The notes under the pieces are model-generated. The model ran no database searches and was not told the origin of the DNA. It worked only from the letters and a program-made list of their open reading frames with translations. A stretch of DNA of 64,000 bases, taken from contig JAILNQ010000081.1 in assembly GCA_024691425.1 (NCBI GenBank), positions 1 through 64,000 on the forward strand, written 5' to 3'. The position numbers were made by a program, and so were the translations under genes. The number at the start of each line of letters is the position of its first letter. Position 1 is the stretch's first letter. Positions 1-9,090 of this stretch are shown here, piece after piece. The stretch is from Lachnospiraceae bacterium (lineage in GTDB: Bacteria; Bacillota; Clostridia; Lachnospirales; Lachnospiraceae).

Positions 1-809
1 GGACGTTCTTCCATCCTCACTGTACCCTGCGCATTGAATGCGCCTTCAGGATTGACTATCGCTTTCTGCCGGAGATTATCGACAGTAGATGCAGCTTCTG
101 CCCTCTCTCTGGCTTTCTGAAGGAAAGATGACATCTTCGCGATCGATGCTTTGTCCCTTGCGTTCCTCTTTTCATCATGGCGCAGAACCGTTTCTATCTT
201 TCCGTTCTTCGTCTTCTGCGCAACATCGAGAACGGCCCTGATGTCTTCCACTCTCTTGCGTCCCCTCTGGAGCGCGGCTTCAAGATTCCTGATCCGCTCG
301 TCCATATCAATGACGACAGCCCTCTGCCCATCGCCGGGTGCCTTGACGCTGTGTCCCATAAGCCTGTCAAGGCTCCTCGTCTCCTCATATGAAGGCTCTA
401 CGGGCTCCGCCCTGAAATCTGACTCCTCCATACGGTCGGTCACTGCCGTGAAAATCCCGCCTTCATCGATATCGCCCTCATAGAACATGACATCGCCGAT
501 CTCGAGGAACTCGAGGCATCTGTCGGAAAACTCGTCTTCGGTCAGCACTATGACAGGTATCGAGGCAATATCATCATCACCCGATCTGTTCACCATCCAG
601 TCGAAAACATAAAGACCGAAATGCTTCGGATCGTCACCGTTGACGATCACGAGATCGGGGATAACGCCATCTTCATCCCTCTTAATATGATCTATGGCTC
701 CGTCGCCCGATCCGACCGCAACAGTATCCATGTATGAGGGAAGAAACCGCTCCACTTCCTCACGGCGGTTCCTGTCATCATCAATTATTATCACCCTTAG
801 CTGAGCCAT
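1..809 (-). CDS. Receiver-like (pseudo-receiver) protein, C-terminus cut by window edge
   Basis: The frame is open from an ATG at 809 to the window edge (about 269 codons), so the C-terminus is missing. The N-terminal ~120 residues have a response-regulator receiver layout: an acidic DDD cluster at residues 10-12 after a hydrophobic strand, then a PDLVIVN strand. There Asn57 occupies the place of the phosphoacceptor Asp, and a PVIVLT strand carries the conserved Thr. The usual Lys-Pro is missing (FYEGD instead). The rest, from about residue 130, is charged and helical. The ATG directly abuts the TGA of the hybrid kinase gene upstream, with AAGGA about 7 bases before it, so the two are translationally coupled. 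Inference: a non-phosphorylatable receiver acting as partner or modulator of that kinase. The alternative is a normal receiver using nearby Asp59 or Asp60. Confidence 0.7.
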   Translation of the reverse strand, partial: MAQLRVIIIDDDRNRREEVERFLPSYMDTVAVGSGDGAIDHIKRDEDGVIPDLVIVNGDDPKHFGLYVFDWMVNRSGDDDIASIPVIVLTEDEFSDRCLEFLEIGDVMFYEGDIDEGGIFTAVTDRMEESDFRAEPVEPSYEETRSLDRLMGHSVKAPGDGQRAVVIDMDERIRNLEAALQRGRKRVEDIRAVLDVAQKTKNGKIETVLRHDEKRNARDKASIAKMSSFLQKARERAEAASTVDNLRQKAIVNPEGAFNAQGTVRMEER

Positions 810-2444
810 TCACTGTTCCTTCTTTGCCTGACCGGCAAGAGCTGTGTCAATGTTTTCTATGATGCTCCTGTAGAGCGTAACGAGCTTAACGTAGTTCATG
901 TCTATGAAGCCCGTGTTCTTTCCTTTACCTGCGAATTCATGTATCTTCGCCATCGTGAAGAGCTGGTGCGCTCCGATGTTCGCGGCAACGCTTTTCAGCG
1001 CATGGACCGCTATCACATAGTTCTCATAATCATGACCGGTCGCGAACTTTTCGATCTCATCGGCCTTTGCGGGACCGTACTCGCAGAAAATCCCGAGAAT
1101 ATCGAGGTAGTCCTTCGTGTTTCCGTCGCTCTTTGCAAGACCTGCGTCAACGTCGATGCCGTCTATCTCCAGATCGAGTTCTTCTTTTTCAGGCTCGTCC
1201 TCTTCCTCAAGAGCAACGAACAGGTTCGTCGCAAGGTTGTCCCTCAACGCCTGCTGCAGCCTCTGCGTCTCAACGGGTTTCGAGATGAAGTCCGAAAATC
1301 CTTTCCTTAGGAATTCATCGCGCATTCCGCGGATCGCGTTCGCTGTGACCGCAATAACCGGAACTCCGGCCTTATCCTCATCATCGAGCGCCCTTATCGC
1401 GTGGAGCGCTTCCTCACCGTTCATACCCGGCATCATGTGATCCATCAGGATAAGATCATATGTGTTCGCTCCGGCCATCTCCACGGCCTGCTCGCCCGAC
1501 TCGGCGGTATCGGCATCTATCTCATGATGGAGCAGAAGACCTTTTAATATCTTGAGATTGACCGGATTGTCGTCGACCACGAGCACCCTCGCAGAAGGAG
1601 CATAAAGAACCGATTTCTTCTTCTCTTCCTGCTGCTTGTGGTAAACAAGATAGTTCGACAGCTTGTTGCGGTTCATGACTTTCTGAGGGATGCGTACTGT
1701 GAACGTAGTTCCCTCGCCGTATACGCTCGAAACTTCGAGCGTTCCGTCCATGAGCTCCGCGAGCTGCTTGCATATGGAAAGACCTAATCCGCTTCCTTCG
1801 ACATTGCGGTTAAGGCGCGTGTCCACCTGACGGAACTTATCGAAGATCAGATCCAGATCGTCCTTCCTGATGCCTATGCCTGTATCCTTTACAGCGAATT
1901 CGAGAATAACTGTATCTTCATCCGGACCGTCGGTATATGTAGCTGACAGCTCCACGCTTCCTTCATTCGTGAACTTGACCGCATTGTTGCACAGGTTCGT
2001 GAGTATCTGCCTGATCCTGACAACATCCCCGCAGAACTCGCTCGGAAGTTCGGGGTTTGCATTGATGCGGAAATCGATCCCCTTCTTGCTGGCCGGAATC
2101 GACATCACGGATTCGATATCGGTAAAAAGGTAATGCAGAAAATAAGGTACCGGAACTAGTTCCATGCGCCCGCTCTCGATTTTCGATATATCGAGAAGAT
2201 CATTGATTATCGACAGAAGATTGGCCGCCGCGCTCTTTATCTCGCCCGCGTATTCATTGACCTTATCCGATTCCTCGAGCTGAAGGAGAAGCTCTGAGAA
2301 GCCTACTATGGCATTCATCGGTGTCCTTATCTCGTGCGAGATGTTGGCGATGAACGCGTTCTTCGTCCTGTTGGCTTCAGTCAGCTCTTCTATCTTCTTG
2401 AGGAGCTCGTCATTTTTTGCGTTTTCCTGTTTACCGCTGCTCAT
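810..2444 (-). CDS. Cytoplasmic hybrid sensor histidine kinase (HisKA-HATPase-REC-Hpt)
   Basis: 544 residues without membrane segment or sensor domain. A short charged coiled coil (1-28) leads into HisKA with the H box ISHEIRTP (His37). It is followed by HATPase_c with the N box near 150-155, DTGIGI at 187-192 and GSGLGL at 217-222. The receiver begins with VLVVDDNP near 287 and has Asp335 in LILMDHMMPG and the Lys in ISKP near 389. The Hpt domain carries His481 in the HALKS motif. All catalytic residues for a His-Asp-His relay are present. The absence of an input domain suggests that a partner protein supplies the signal. It follows the bactofilin gene by 2 bases and abuts a pseudo-receiver gene downstream. 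No DNA-binding output is visible, so the terminal target is unknown. Confidence 0.93.
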   Translation of the reverse strand: MSSGKQENAKNDELLKKIEELTEANRTKNAFIANISHEIRTPMNAIVGFSELLLQLEESDKVNEYAGEIKSAAANLLSIINDLLDISKIESGRMELVPVPYFLHYLFTDIESVMSIPASKKGIDFRINANPELPSEFCGDVVRIRQILTNLCNNAVKFTNEGSVELSATYTDGPDEDTVILEFAVKDTGIGIRKDDLDLIFDKFRQVDTRLNRNVEGSGLGLSICKQLAELMDGTLEVSSVYGEGTTFTVRIPQKVMNRNKLSNYLVYHKQQEEKKKSVLYAPSARVLVVDDNPVNLKILKGLLLHHEIDADTAESGEQAVEMAGANTYDLILMDHMMPGMNGEEALHAIRALDDEDKAGVPVIAVTANAIRGMRDEFLRKGFSDFISKPVETQRLQQALRDNLATNLFVALEEEDEPEKEELDLEIDGIDVDAGLAKSDGNTKDYLDILGIFCEYGPAKADEIEKFATGHDYENYVIAVHALKSVAANIGAHQLFTMAKIHEFAGKGKNTGFIDMNYVKLVTLYRSIIENIDTALAGQAKKEQ

Positions 2445-2446
2445 TC

Positions 2447-2986
2447 TTATTCCAGTGTCTCAACCTTAAGCGCTGCTGATTTTTCCTCTTTCTTTGAAGC
2501 CTCTGCGGGGGCGGGCTTGCTCTCGCTCTTTGCCGCGGGTTTTGCCTCCGTCTTCGCTGCGGCATCGGCCTCGCTGTTCGGCTTAAGAGTCTCCTTGAGA
2601 CGCAGCCTGCCCTTTTTGGACTTCGTCCTGTCAATGTTCATGTTGCACTTGCCCTGGAACACGGACTGCTCATCGATGAGTATCTTCGACGTGCTGATAT
2701 CCCCGTAGACTTCACCTGTCGGCTCTATGTTCGTCTTGTCCTTCACGGTTATGTTCCCGTCGATGACGCCAGCTATGACTATGTTCTCCGCGATCGTGTT
2801 GCCCTGGATCTCGCCGCTCTGCGAAAGAACGACAGTTCCGTCAGCTACAACCCCGCCGACCACTGTTCCGTCGATCCTCACCGACGAATGCGTGATGAGC
2901 GTGCCCTCGACTTTCGTGTCGGCGCCTATGAACGTTGAAATCGAATTCTGATTGACTCTTACCTTGTTGTCATCCCGAAACAGCAT
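2447..2986 (-). CDS. Bactofilin (polymer-forming cytoskeletal protein)
   Basis: 179 residues. A short polar N-terminus precedes a bactofilin beta-helix core (about 18-115) with the typical FIGADTKVEGTL opening, a SVRIDGTVVGGVVADG turn and repeated six-residue periodicity of V, I and G. The tail (about 120-179) is rich in Lys, Ala and Glu and likely disordered. Bactofilins assemble without nucleotide into membrane-associated filaments that position cell-wall enzymes or shape determinants. GGAGGG lies 6 bases before the ATG. The gene upstream encodes a membrane-anchored M23-like protein, a pairing well known for bactofilins. A second, proline-rich bactofilin lies near 58 kb. Confidence 0.93.
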   Translation of the reverse strand: MLFRDDNKVRVNQNSISTFIGADTKVEGTLITHSSVRIDGTVVGGVVADGTVVLSQSGEIQGNTIAENIVIAGVIDGNITVKDKTNIEPTGEVYGDISTSKILIDEQSVFQGKCNMNIDRTKSKKGRLRLKETLKPNSEADAAAKTEAKPAAKSESKPAPAEASKKEEKSAALKVETLE

Positions 2987-3008
2987 AATAACCCTCCGCT
3001 AATGATTT

Positions 3009-3779
3009 TCATTCCTGTATCATCGTTCTCGGATCTATGAAAGACCCGTCTGCCTTGATCTCGTATGCGACATAGCCGTCATCGGTGAGCACGGCCATTA
3101 CGTCGCCTTTTGAAACCTTTACGCCCTCTTCTATCGATACGTCCCCGTTCATCCTGTAATAAGTGATGTATCCGTTCTCATGATCTATCACGATGCCACG
3201 CGTGTAGAACGGATTCTCCTCGTCAGAGTCTACATGCGTAACCGTGCCGTCCGCCGTCGCCGCAACCGCCGCGCCCTTCAGCGTTGAGAAAACGATTCCC
3301 ATTGTCCGGCCTTCAGAGTCCTTGTAAGGATCCTCGACGAGTATCGCGTTCGCGTTCTTTATCGGGATCTCATTCGGAACGGCCGCCTGCTCGGCGTTCG
3401 CCGCCTCCTCCTCTTCCTTCTTCGTTATGGTGTCCTCTATTTTGGAGAACGCTTCCTTGTCGGCCGAGATCTGATCGTTCAGCTGTGAGACTGTTGCCTC
3501 GAGCGATGCGTTCGTCTCCTTCAGAGCGCTCACGGAAGCCTCGGTTTCTGCGATGGAAGCCTTCAGCTTGCGGTTATGATACACCATCGAGCACATCAGC
3601 CCGATCACTATGATCGCGGCCGCCACTGCGCCCGTAAGCAACTGAAGGAGCCTGTCATAAGTTATCTCGATCGTCTTGGCCGAATCGGAGGAATTGGGAA
3701 TCAGAAGCAGCGTGAATCCAGTTGCCTGCTTCTTCGTATCCGCTCTTTTATTTTTTCTTTCTTTTTTATTCCAGATCAA
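3009..3779 (-). CDS. Membrane-anchored coiled-coil protein with degenerate M23 (LytM) domain
   Basis: 256 residues starting at TTG, which has GGGAG 9 bases upstream inside the preceding gene (14-base overlap). A basic cytoplasmic segment is followed by one transmembrane helix (about 46-70), a coiled coil (75-125) and a C-terminal beta-rich domain (about 150-256) with the LytM fold pattern: a TADGTVTHV strand, a GIVIDHENGYITYY strand and a VKVSKGDVMAVL turn. The zinc ligands of active M23 peptidases are not seen: the HxH strand reads VAYEIKADG. Inference: a catalytically dead LytM factor that recruits or regulates wall enzymes, probably working with the adjacent bactofilin. Confidence 0.8.
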   Translation of the reverse strand: MIWNKKERKNKRADTKKQATGFTLLLIPNSSDSAKTIEITYDRLLQLLTGAVAAAIIVIGLMCSMVYHNRKLKASIAETEASVSALKETNASLEATVSQLNDQISADKEAFSKIEDTITKKEEEEAANAEQAAVPNEIPIKNANAILVEDPYKDSEGRTMGIVFSTLKGAAVAATADGTVTHVDSDEENPFYTRGIVIDHENGYITYYRMNGDVSIEEGVKVSKGDVMAVLTDDGYVAYEIKADGSFIDPRTMIQE

Positions 3780-4824
3780 GCTTCATATCTCCCGATTTGA
3801 TCCATCCGCGCCTTCTCATGAACTCGGAAATGCCGAGTGAAAGAACTGCCGGAGCAATGAAGTGCAGAATGAGTATCTTTATGATAACCGACATCGGTGA
3901 CTGAGTAGCCGACATGTCCTGATAGGTCATAAGCTGTCCGACAAGTCCGCTCGTTCCCATACCGGAGCCGGTTGCGTTATTCGTCATGCCGAATGCTAAT
4001 GTTCCGATAGGTCCGAGAACTGCCGAGCTGATTATGGCAGGAAGCCATATTATGGGCTTTTTCATGATGTTCGGAACCTGGAGCATGCTCGTTCCGATTC
4101 CCTGTGCGAAAAGTCCGCCCCATCCGTTCTCTCGGAACGAAGCGACCGCGAAACCGATCATGTTCGCGCAGCATCCGACTGTCGCGGCGCCTGCCGCAAG
4201 TCCTGACAGATTAAGTATGAGTCCGAGTGCGGCCGAGCTTATCGGAAGCGTCAGCACCATTCCCATGATCACAGATACGAGGATGCCCATGAGGAACGGC
4301 TGTCTTTCGGTGCTCCAGTTGACTATCGCGCCGAGCCATGTCATGAATCCGGAAATCGGAGGTCCGAGCAGAAGCCCTGCGAACGCTCCGGAGAAAATCG
4401 TTACCGACGGTGTGAGCAGTATATCCATCTTCGTCTTTCCTGCAACAAGACGTCCTACCGTTATTCCGACGAGTGCGGCTATATAGGCGCCGAGCGGTTC
4501 ACCCGGGCCCTTGTAGTTGATCACGCCTTCAACGAGGACCGTTCCTGCGATTATATTGCTCGCGAACGCGCCGATCATTCCGCACACTGCGGCGGAGAAG
4601 ATCACGAGCGGCTTCTCCTTGAATTTCACCGCGACACCGCAGCCGATCCCGGCGCCGGTCACGCTGCTCGCGCACTGGCCTATCACGATGAGATAAGTTC
4701 CGATCACTCCGGGAATGTACGATCCGATCTGCTTGATAATCGTTCCGATGATGAGGGTCGCGAACAGGCCGAGCGCCATGCCCGACAGACCTTCAATGAA
4801 AATGTAGTTCAGTATTTTCTTCAT
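3766..4824 (-). CDS. PTS_EIIC_2-type integral membrane permease
   Basis: 352 residues, almost wholly hydrophobic, with about nine or ten membrane segments and long Gly/Ala-rich stretches. Glycine-rich motifs such as GAGIGCGVAVKFKEKP and GMTNNATGSGMGTSG are typical of the IIC-like family known as PTS_EIIC_2. No IIA or IIB domain is fused and none is encoded nearby, so the substrate and even phosphotransfer coupling are open. First gene of an apparent operon continuing through the LytM-like protein, bactofilin and hybrid kinase. A sigma-A type promoter is visible 67-95 bases upstream. The RBS is weak (GGA followed by an A-run). Confidence 0.82.
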   Translation of the reverse strand: MKKILNYIFIEGLSGMALGLFATLIIGTIIKQIGSYIPGVIGTYLIVIGQCASSVTGAGIGCGVAVKFKEKPLVIFSAAVCGMIGAFASNIIAGTVLVEGVINYKGPGEPLGAYIAALVGITVGRLVAGKTKMDILLTPSVTIFSGAFAGLLLGPPISGFMTWLGAIVNWSTERQPFLMGILVSVIMGMVLTLPISSAALGLILNLSGLAAGAATVGCCANMIGFAVASFRENGWGGLFAQGIGTSMLQVPNIMKKPIIWLPAIISSAVLGPIGTLAFGMTNNATGSGMGTSGLVGQLMTYQDMSATQSPMSVIIKILILHFIAPAVLSLGISEFMRRRGWIKSGDMKLDLE

Positions 4825-4890
4825 GATTTTTTTCCGGAACTGTATCCGGATGCCTTTCTTAAGTTCTTCAGTGCATATGCATACAGAGTA

Positions 4891-4919
4891 ATTTTACTAT
4901 CAAATCTTCGTTTTTTCAA
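4891..4919 (-). promoter_or_regulatory. Sigma-A-type promoter for the PTS IIC / bactofilin / kinase operon
   Basis: On the minus strand TTGAAA (4919-4914) and TAAAAT (4896-4891) are separated by exactly 17 bases. The -35 box starts directly at the end of the T-tract of the terminator of the preceding gene, so termination and re-initiation are back to back. Confidence 0.65.
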
Positions 4920-4920
4920 C

Positions 4921-4955
4921 AAAAAGAGCGCCGCGCACAATGTGCTGCGGCACTC
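4921..4955 (-). terminator. Rho-independent terminator of the large secreted protein gene
   Basis: The minus strand forms a GC-rich hairpin (GAGTGCCGC on one side, GCGGCGCTC on the other, with inner GCAC/GTGC pairing) followed by TTTTT. It lies 26 bases after the stop codon of the 1296-residue secreted protein gene. Confidence 0.85.
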
Positions 4956-4980
4956 CCCGTCTGCATTTCATGTTGAGGTG

Positions 4981-7900
4981 CTATCGGTTCGTGACCTCGA
5001 CCGTCATTTTTTTTGTTGTGCCGTTCCCGGAAAAATCGGCAGCGGCCGCTGTTACGGTGAACTTATTCTTTGCATCATCAGGATCGATTACATAGTTCTT
5101 GTCGACCGTCACAGTGCCTGCGGTGCTAATGCTGATGTGGCCCGCAAGAGGGCTGTCCGCTGATACCGGTGCAACACTCCACGTCACTTTCGATGATGCG
5201 CTCTTTCCCCATGTGCTGTCATCTGCATCGTCGCCGTCCCAGTACGTCTTCGCGCTGAGCCTCAGCGTCGCCGCCTTCTGATCCTGCTTATAAAGCTTTC
5301 CTGTCTCCGGTGTTATATCTATCTTATCGATCGGAGCCTTGACAGTGAGCTTGAGCCTGGCCGGAGAACTGATCACTCCTTCCGGGCAGTCCGGGCTGAC
5401 AACGAGCGTTGCTTTTCCGACCGGGATGGCAGATGTGTCGGCGATCTTTATCGTACCGTCTATGCCGGGAACGATGCTGATTCCTTCGACTTTTATCCCT
5501 TTCTCGTTTTCAACATATGCCTCTCCGACGGCAGTATAGCTCGTATCCTTTGAAAACTTCGCAACGGCGGCTATGACATCCTTCTGTCCCTGAATGAAGG
5601 TGGCATTCTTTCTCGTAAGACTGATCTCGGCTTTTGTCAGGTTGGGTTTCTTCGTGCGCTGCTTCGTCAGCGTCTTCGCCTTTCCCGCAGCAAGAACACT
5701 GCCGCCGGCTCCGGGATCTCCCTGTGCCATCACAAGGCATGCGGACAGAGTGTATTCCTGTTCCGAGCCTTCTCCCATCACCGGTGCACGGTTCCCCACA
5801 TCGTTTGCGAGAGTGAGCGTGCAGACGGACGGACCTTCCGCTGAAGCTTTCACATATTCCGTTAAGCTATTCTTCATCCTGGCATTGCCCGCGGATGAAG
5901 CTGTGGCGGTCACCATATAATAAAGGTTCACAAATGCCGTATTCTTCGGCTCGGCTAGCGTCAGAACCATCCCGATATCAGATGTCTGTGAAACCGTTAT
6001 GGCAGGCTCTTTGAGAGCAGGGGCAGTGAGATTGACCGTGAGCGTCCTGACAACCGCGTCATCCGCCGTATCCTTCAGGGATATCACAAAGCTATCACCC
6101 TCTGTGACCGCCTCACCCTTGAATGTCTCGACGATCAGTTTCTTCTTTACAGGATCTATCCGGGCGGATGCGTTGACACCTTCCCCGGCTTCTGCCGAAA
6201 GATCATTGATGTTCCTGCCCTTATCGAGCGAAACGGCATATTTCGCTGAAGTGCCCCTCGCCTGGCTTATGAACGGCTTATTATCCGCTCCTGTTTTCTC
6301 TCCCGTGATCTTCACGTTATTGATCGGCTGGCTGACGGAAAAGCTGACTGACACCGTGATCGTCTTCTTGCTGTCGGAAGGGTCGGGAAGCGTTATCGAA
6401 ACCTTTCTTTCCTTATCGTCCGGGGCCGCCTTCGGATTGATCAGCACTTTATTGTCCGATACAGCGGCAAACCCCGACGTTGCCGGAGTGACAGAAACAT
6501 CATTCTTGGTTATGGACAGCCGTCCTCCCTTGAACAGTTCTATTTCAGGTGCGGTGTTTCTCGATACATCCGTTATCTTCACGTTTCCGCTATAAGTCTT
6601 TTCCGCTTCACCTGTCTTCACCTTCACGGTAAGGGCAGGTACGGTTCCGAGCGATACATTTACGCAACCGGTATCATCACAGAGTGCCGTCATGAACGAA
6701 ACCGATCCGCTCATCAGTTTCGCTTCTTTTCCGTTTACAACCGCTTTCCCTGACAGTTTATAGCCTTTCTCGCAAGATGCGGATACCGTGACCATAGCGA
6801 AAGGATCGTTTATCCTGTAAAAGTACGTAACGACATGGGTATTCGGGTCCTCGTATACTTCGGCGTTTACTGCCCTTCCGTTCTCCCTGACGGACAGGGA
6901 TGCAGGGTCGATGTTATCATCTGCAGGTATCATCTTTATCTTGCGCTCATATTCACCTCCGCCGACCCGTAGTGTCTTTCCTGCATAGTCGGCGGCCGCC
7001 CCGCTCAGCTTGTACACGAGCGCACTCTTTGACTTGTTGACCTCAGGAACCGGCATATGCACTTCCCTGTCTTCTCCATCCGAGATCGTTGCGGAAGCGA
7101 GGTAGCTGCCTGTAGTCTCAATCGTGTATGTCAGGCTCTTCGTTCCTGCCGGGATGGTCCATACCGTTCCATCCTCATTCGTCACGACTCCCCTTGTCGT
7201 CGGCGTGAGCGTTACATCATGCTTATCGATGATCACAGTTGCGCTGTTCTGCATCGGCAGAGGATCGGTCACCGCCGTCAGAACGAAATCCTTTTTCATG
7301 ACGGATGCCGGCAGGACATAATAGCAGTCCGCCAGAAGCTCGGATCCGTTCATGATCTGCTTTTTTACGGCCCGGAGTCCCGAAGTCCCCGCCTTTACTC
7401 CCGTGACTTTATAATTCTCATCAGGTATGGTGATAACGTACGACTTCTCGCCGTAATCGGAATATGAACCGATCGACGGAGTGCTTCCCGTTACCGGATC
7501 ATAATAGTAAAACGTTGCATGTCCTCCGGGGGCAACAGTCGCTTTGATCTGCTTTTTTATAGCAACGATCTTTATCGTCAGATCGGTCTGCGTATTCTCC
7601 GACGCGATGACTTCATCGAGCGGAACAGTGAATTTCAGGCTGCTGACTTCAGCAGGTTTCGGTAAAAGTTCCCCATACTGATATGTCACCGTAAAATCAT
7701 ACGAACTGAGGTCGGTTCCCGAAGGGGCTGAAGCTGCTTTGCCTATAGTCGCATTGATAGCCTTTCCCGCCGTCATGAGCGGATTACGACCATCCATCCA
7801 TGTCCCGGTTGTTCCTGTCGTCGTGAGTTTGAAAGTATTCGTGTCAAAATTATACAGTATTTCTACCGGCCCGCCCCGGGTCACGACCTTCACCTCAACA

Positions 7901-8871
7901 TCTTCATTTACAGGCGGTAAGCAGTATCTGCCCGTTGAATCCGGACTGATCTCCTTATCATCGATCATCACCGCCACGATCCTGTATCCATCTTTAGCAG
8001 ACACTGTGAAAATAGGAGACGATCCGGGGATCACGGAGCATTTATCAGAAGACAATGGCGATAACTCACCCCAGAGCGTTACATTATACTTTGATCTGAT
8101 TCCTCCTGTAAAAGTCACGGTCTTCAGAGGCTCTGTCACGACAGTCAGCGTGATGTCACGGTCTATCGGCAGCGGAGTCTGGAAGCCGTTATCGAGCCTG
8201 CAGTATCTGAATGTCCACAGGTCTCCGCTTCTTGACGCAGTGAGCCTCTTGCCCTCATTGGCCACGAAGCCCTCGACGGAACTGACGTGATAATTCTCAG
8301 CTGCTTTTATCTCGAATTTGAATGAACTGACAGCCTCTCCATCGGAGAGCGCAAAATACCATGTTCCCTCATCTTTTGCAAGCCCCTCGGCACCGGAAGC
8401 TTCAAAGTCATAAGTGAACGTGTCCGGATCATTATCCGCGCTCGCGGTAACAGTTATCTTATAGTCCGAATGATCTCCGGGGCTCTGAAGTTCATCATCT
8501 TCCGTCTCTTCTTCAATGACCTCGGAAAGTTCATCGTATTCTTCATCAGCCTCCTGCAGTTCATCGCCGGCATCATCCGCGTATTCATCGTCCTGATCTT
8601 CCGAAATGACCGTCCCGTCATCAGGTGCTTCTGTCCCATCCTCAGGAAGATCATTCTCTCCGGCAGTGACGTCATCGGATATGTCATCATTACCGATGTC
8701 ATTGATCTCCGTATCTGCTGAATATTCCGTTACATCTCTGACGGCTTCCGGGATTCCGGTTTCAGCCGCACTCTCCGATGCGAAAGCATATTCCGGCAGA
8801 GCGGACAGGATAACGGCCGCCGCAAGCATTCCGGTCAGTATACGTTCTGCACTCCTGATGATCTTTTTCAT
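4981..8871 (-). CDS. Large secreted beta-rich protein with acidic N-terminal linker
   Basis: 1296 residues from the ATG at 8871, chosen because GGAGG lies 5 bases upstream; the nine extra upstream codons have no RBS. A signal peptide (MKKII, hydrophobic core, then AFA-S cleavage) is followed by a strongly acidic, Asp/Glu-rich linker (about 30-140). A long series of beta-strand-rich, Ig-like or bacterial-repeat-like modules follows, including TVTASADND and, near the C-terminus, VTWSVAP and KFTVTAAAADFSG (Big_2-like). No LPXTG motif, SLH repeats or membrane anchor is visible at the end (MTVEVTNR), so retention on the surface is unexplained. Monocistronic, with its own promoter and terminator. 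Inference: extracellular matrix or adhesion protein. No enzyme motif recognised. Confidence 0.8.
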   Translation of the reverse strand: MKKIIRSAERILTGMLAAAVILSALPEYAFASESAAETGIPEAVRDVTEYSADTEINDIGNDDISDDVTAGENDLPEDGTEAPDDGTVISEDQDDEYADDAGDELQEADEEYDELSEVIEEETEDDELQSPGDHSDYKITVTASADNDPDTFTYDFEASGAEGLAKDEGTWYFALSDGEAVSSFKFEIKAAENYHVSSVEGFVANEGKRLTASRSGDLWTFRYCRLDNGFQTPLPIDRDITLTVVTEPLKTVTFTGGIRSKYNVTLWGELSPLSSDKCSVIPGSSPIFTVSAKDGYRIVAVMIDDKEISPDSTGRYCLPPVNEDVEVKVVTRGGPVEILYNFDTNTFKLTTTGTTGTWMDGRNPLMTAGKAINATIGKAASAPSGTDLSSYDFTVTYQYGELLPKPAEVSSLKFTVPLDEVIASENTQTDLTIKIVAIKKQIKATVAPGGHATFYYYDPVTGSTPSIGSYSDYGEKSYVITIPDENYKVTGVKAGTSGLRAVKKQIMNGSELLADCYYVLPASVMKKDFVLTAVTDPLPMQNSATVIIDKHDVTLTPTTRGVVTNEDGTVWTIPAGTKSLTYTIETTGSYLASATISDGEDREVHMPVPEVNKSKSALVYKLSGAAADYAGKTLRVGGGEYERKIKMIPADDNIDPASLSVRENGRAVNAEVYEDPNTHVVTYFYRINDPFAMVTVSASCEKGYKLSGKAVVNGKEAKLMSGSVSFMTALCDDTGCVNVSLGTVPALTVKVKTGEAEKTYSGNVKITDVSRNTAPEIELFKGGRLSITKNDVSVTPATSGFAAVSDNKVLINPKAAPDDKERKVSITLPDPSDSKKTITVSVSFSVSQPINNVKITGEKTGADNKPFISQARGTSAKYAVSLDKGRNINDLSAEAGEGVNASARIDPVKKKLIVETFKGEAVTEGDSFVISLKDTADDAVVRTLTVNLTAPALKEPAITVSQTSDIGMVLTLAEPKNTAFVNLYYMVTATASSAGNARMKNSLTEYVKASAEGPSVCTLTLANDVGNRAPVMGEGSEQEYTLSACLVMAQGDPGAGGSVLAAGKAKTLTKQRTKKPNLTKAEISLTRKNATFIQGQKDVIAAVAKFSKDTSYTAVGEAYVENEKGIKVEGISIVPGIDGTIKIADTSAIPVGKATLVVSPDCPEGVISSPARLKLTVKAPIDKIDITPETGKLYKQDQKAATLRLSAKTYWDGDDADDSTWGKSASSKVTWSVAPVSADSPLAGHISISTAGTVTVDKNYVIDPDDAKNKFTVTAAAADFSGNGTTKKMTVEVTNR

Positions 8872-8910
8872 ATGATCCTCCAAAGCTTTTAAACACAATT
8901 ACTCATTTTG

Positions 8911-8940
8911 ATTCTACCTTCAGCTCATGATCTCTGTCAA
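8911..8940 (-). promoter_or_regulatory. Sigma-A-type promoter of the large secreted protein gene
   Basis: Minus-strand TTGACA (8940-8935) and TAGAAT (8916-8911) are separated by 18 bases, 40 bases upstream of the ATG at 8871. It is divergent from the cold-shock promoter about 70 bases away. Confidence 0.75.
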
Positions 8941-9006
8941 GGCGGATGCGCCGCGTCAGCGCAGTATTCACAGTATGCTGCGGACCCGGCCCGGTGCAAA
9001 AAAATC

Positions 9007-9035
9007 TTGCCTTTTATCCGCGGATGTGCTAGTAT
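9007..9035 (+). promoter_or_regulatory. Extended -10 promoter of the cold-shock gene
   Basis: TTGCCT (9007-9012), a 17-base spacer and TAGTAT (9030-9035) preceded by TGC, giving an extended -10. The predicted start (about 9042) coincides with the first base of a small hairpin (GGTGC / GCACC, 9042-9056). Confidence 0.75.
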
Positions 9036-9090
9036 TTATGCGGTGCGTAATGCACCAGTAGCATTTTTTCATTTTTTTGGAGGTACTGCA

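Noticed and set aside
8908-9090. N-terminal extension of the cold-shock protein
   Set aside because: It would run through the promoter and leader; the 65-residue protein from 9091 has the exact family start and a good RBS.
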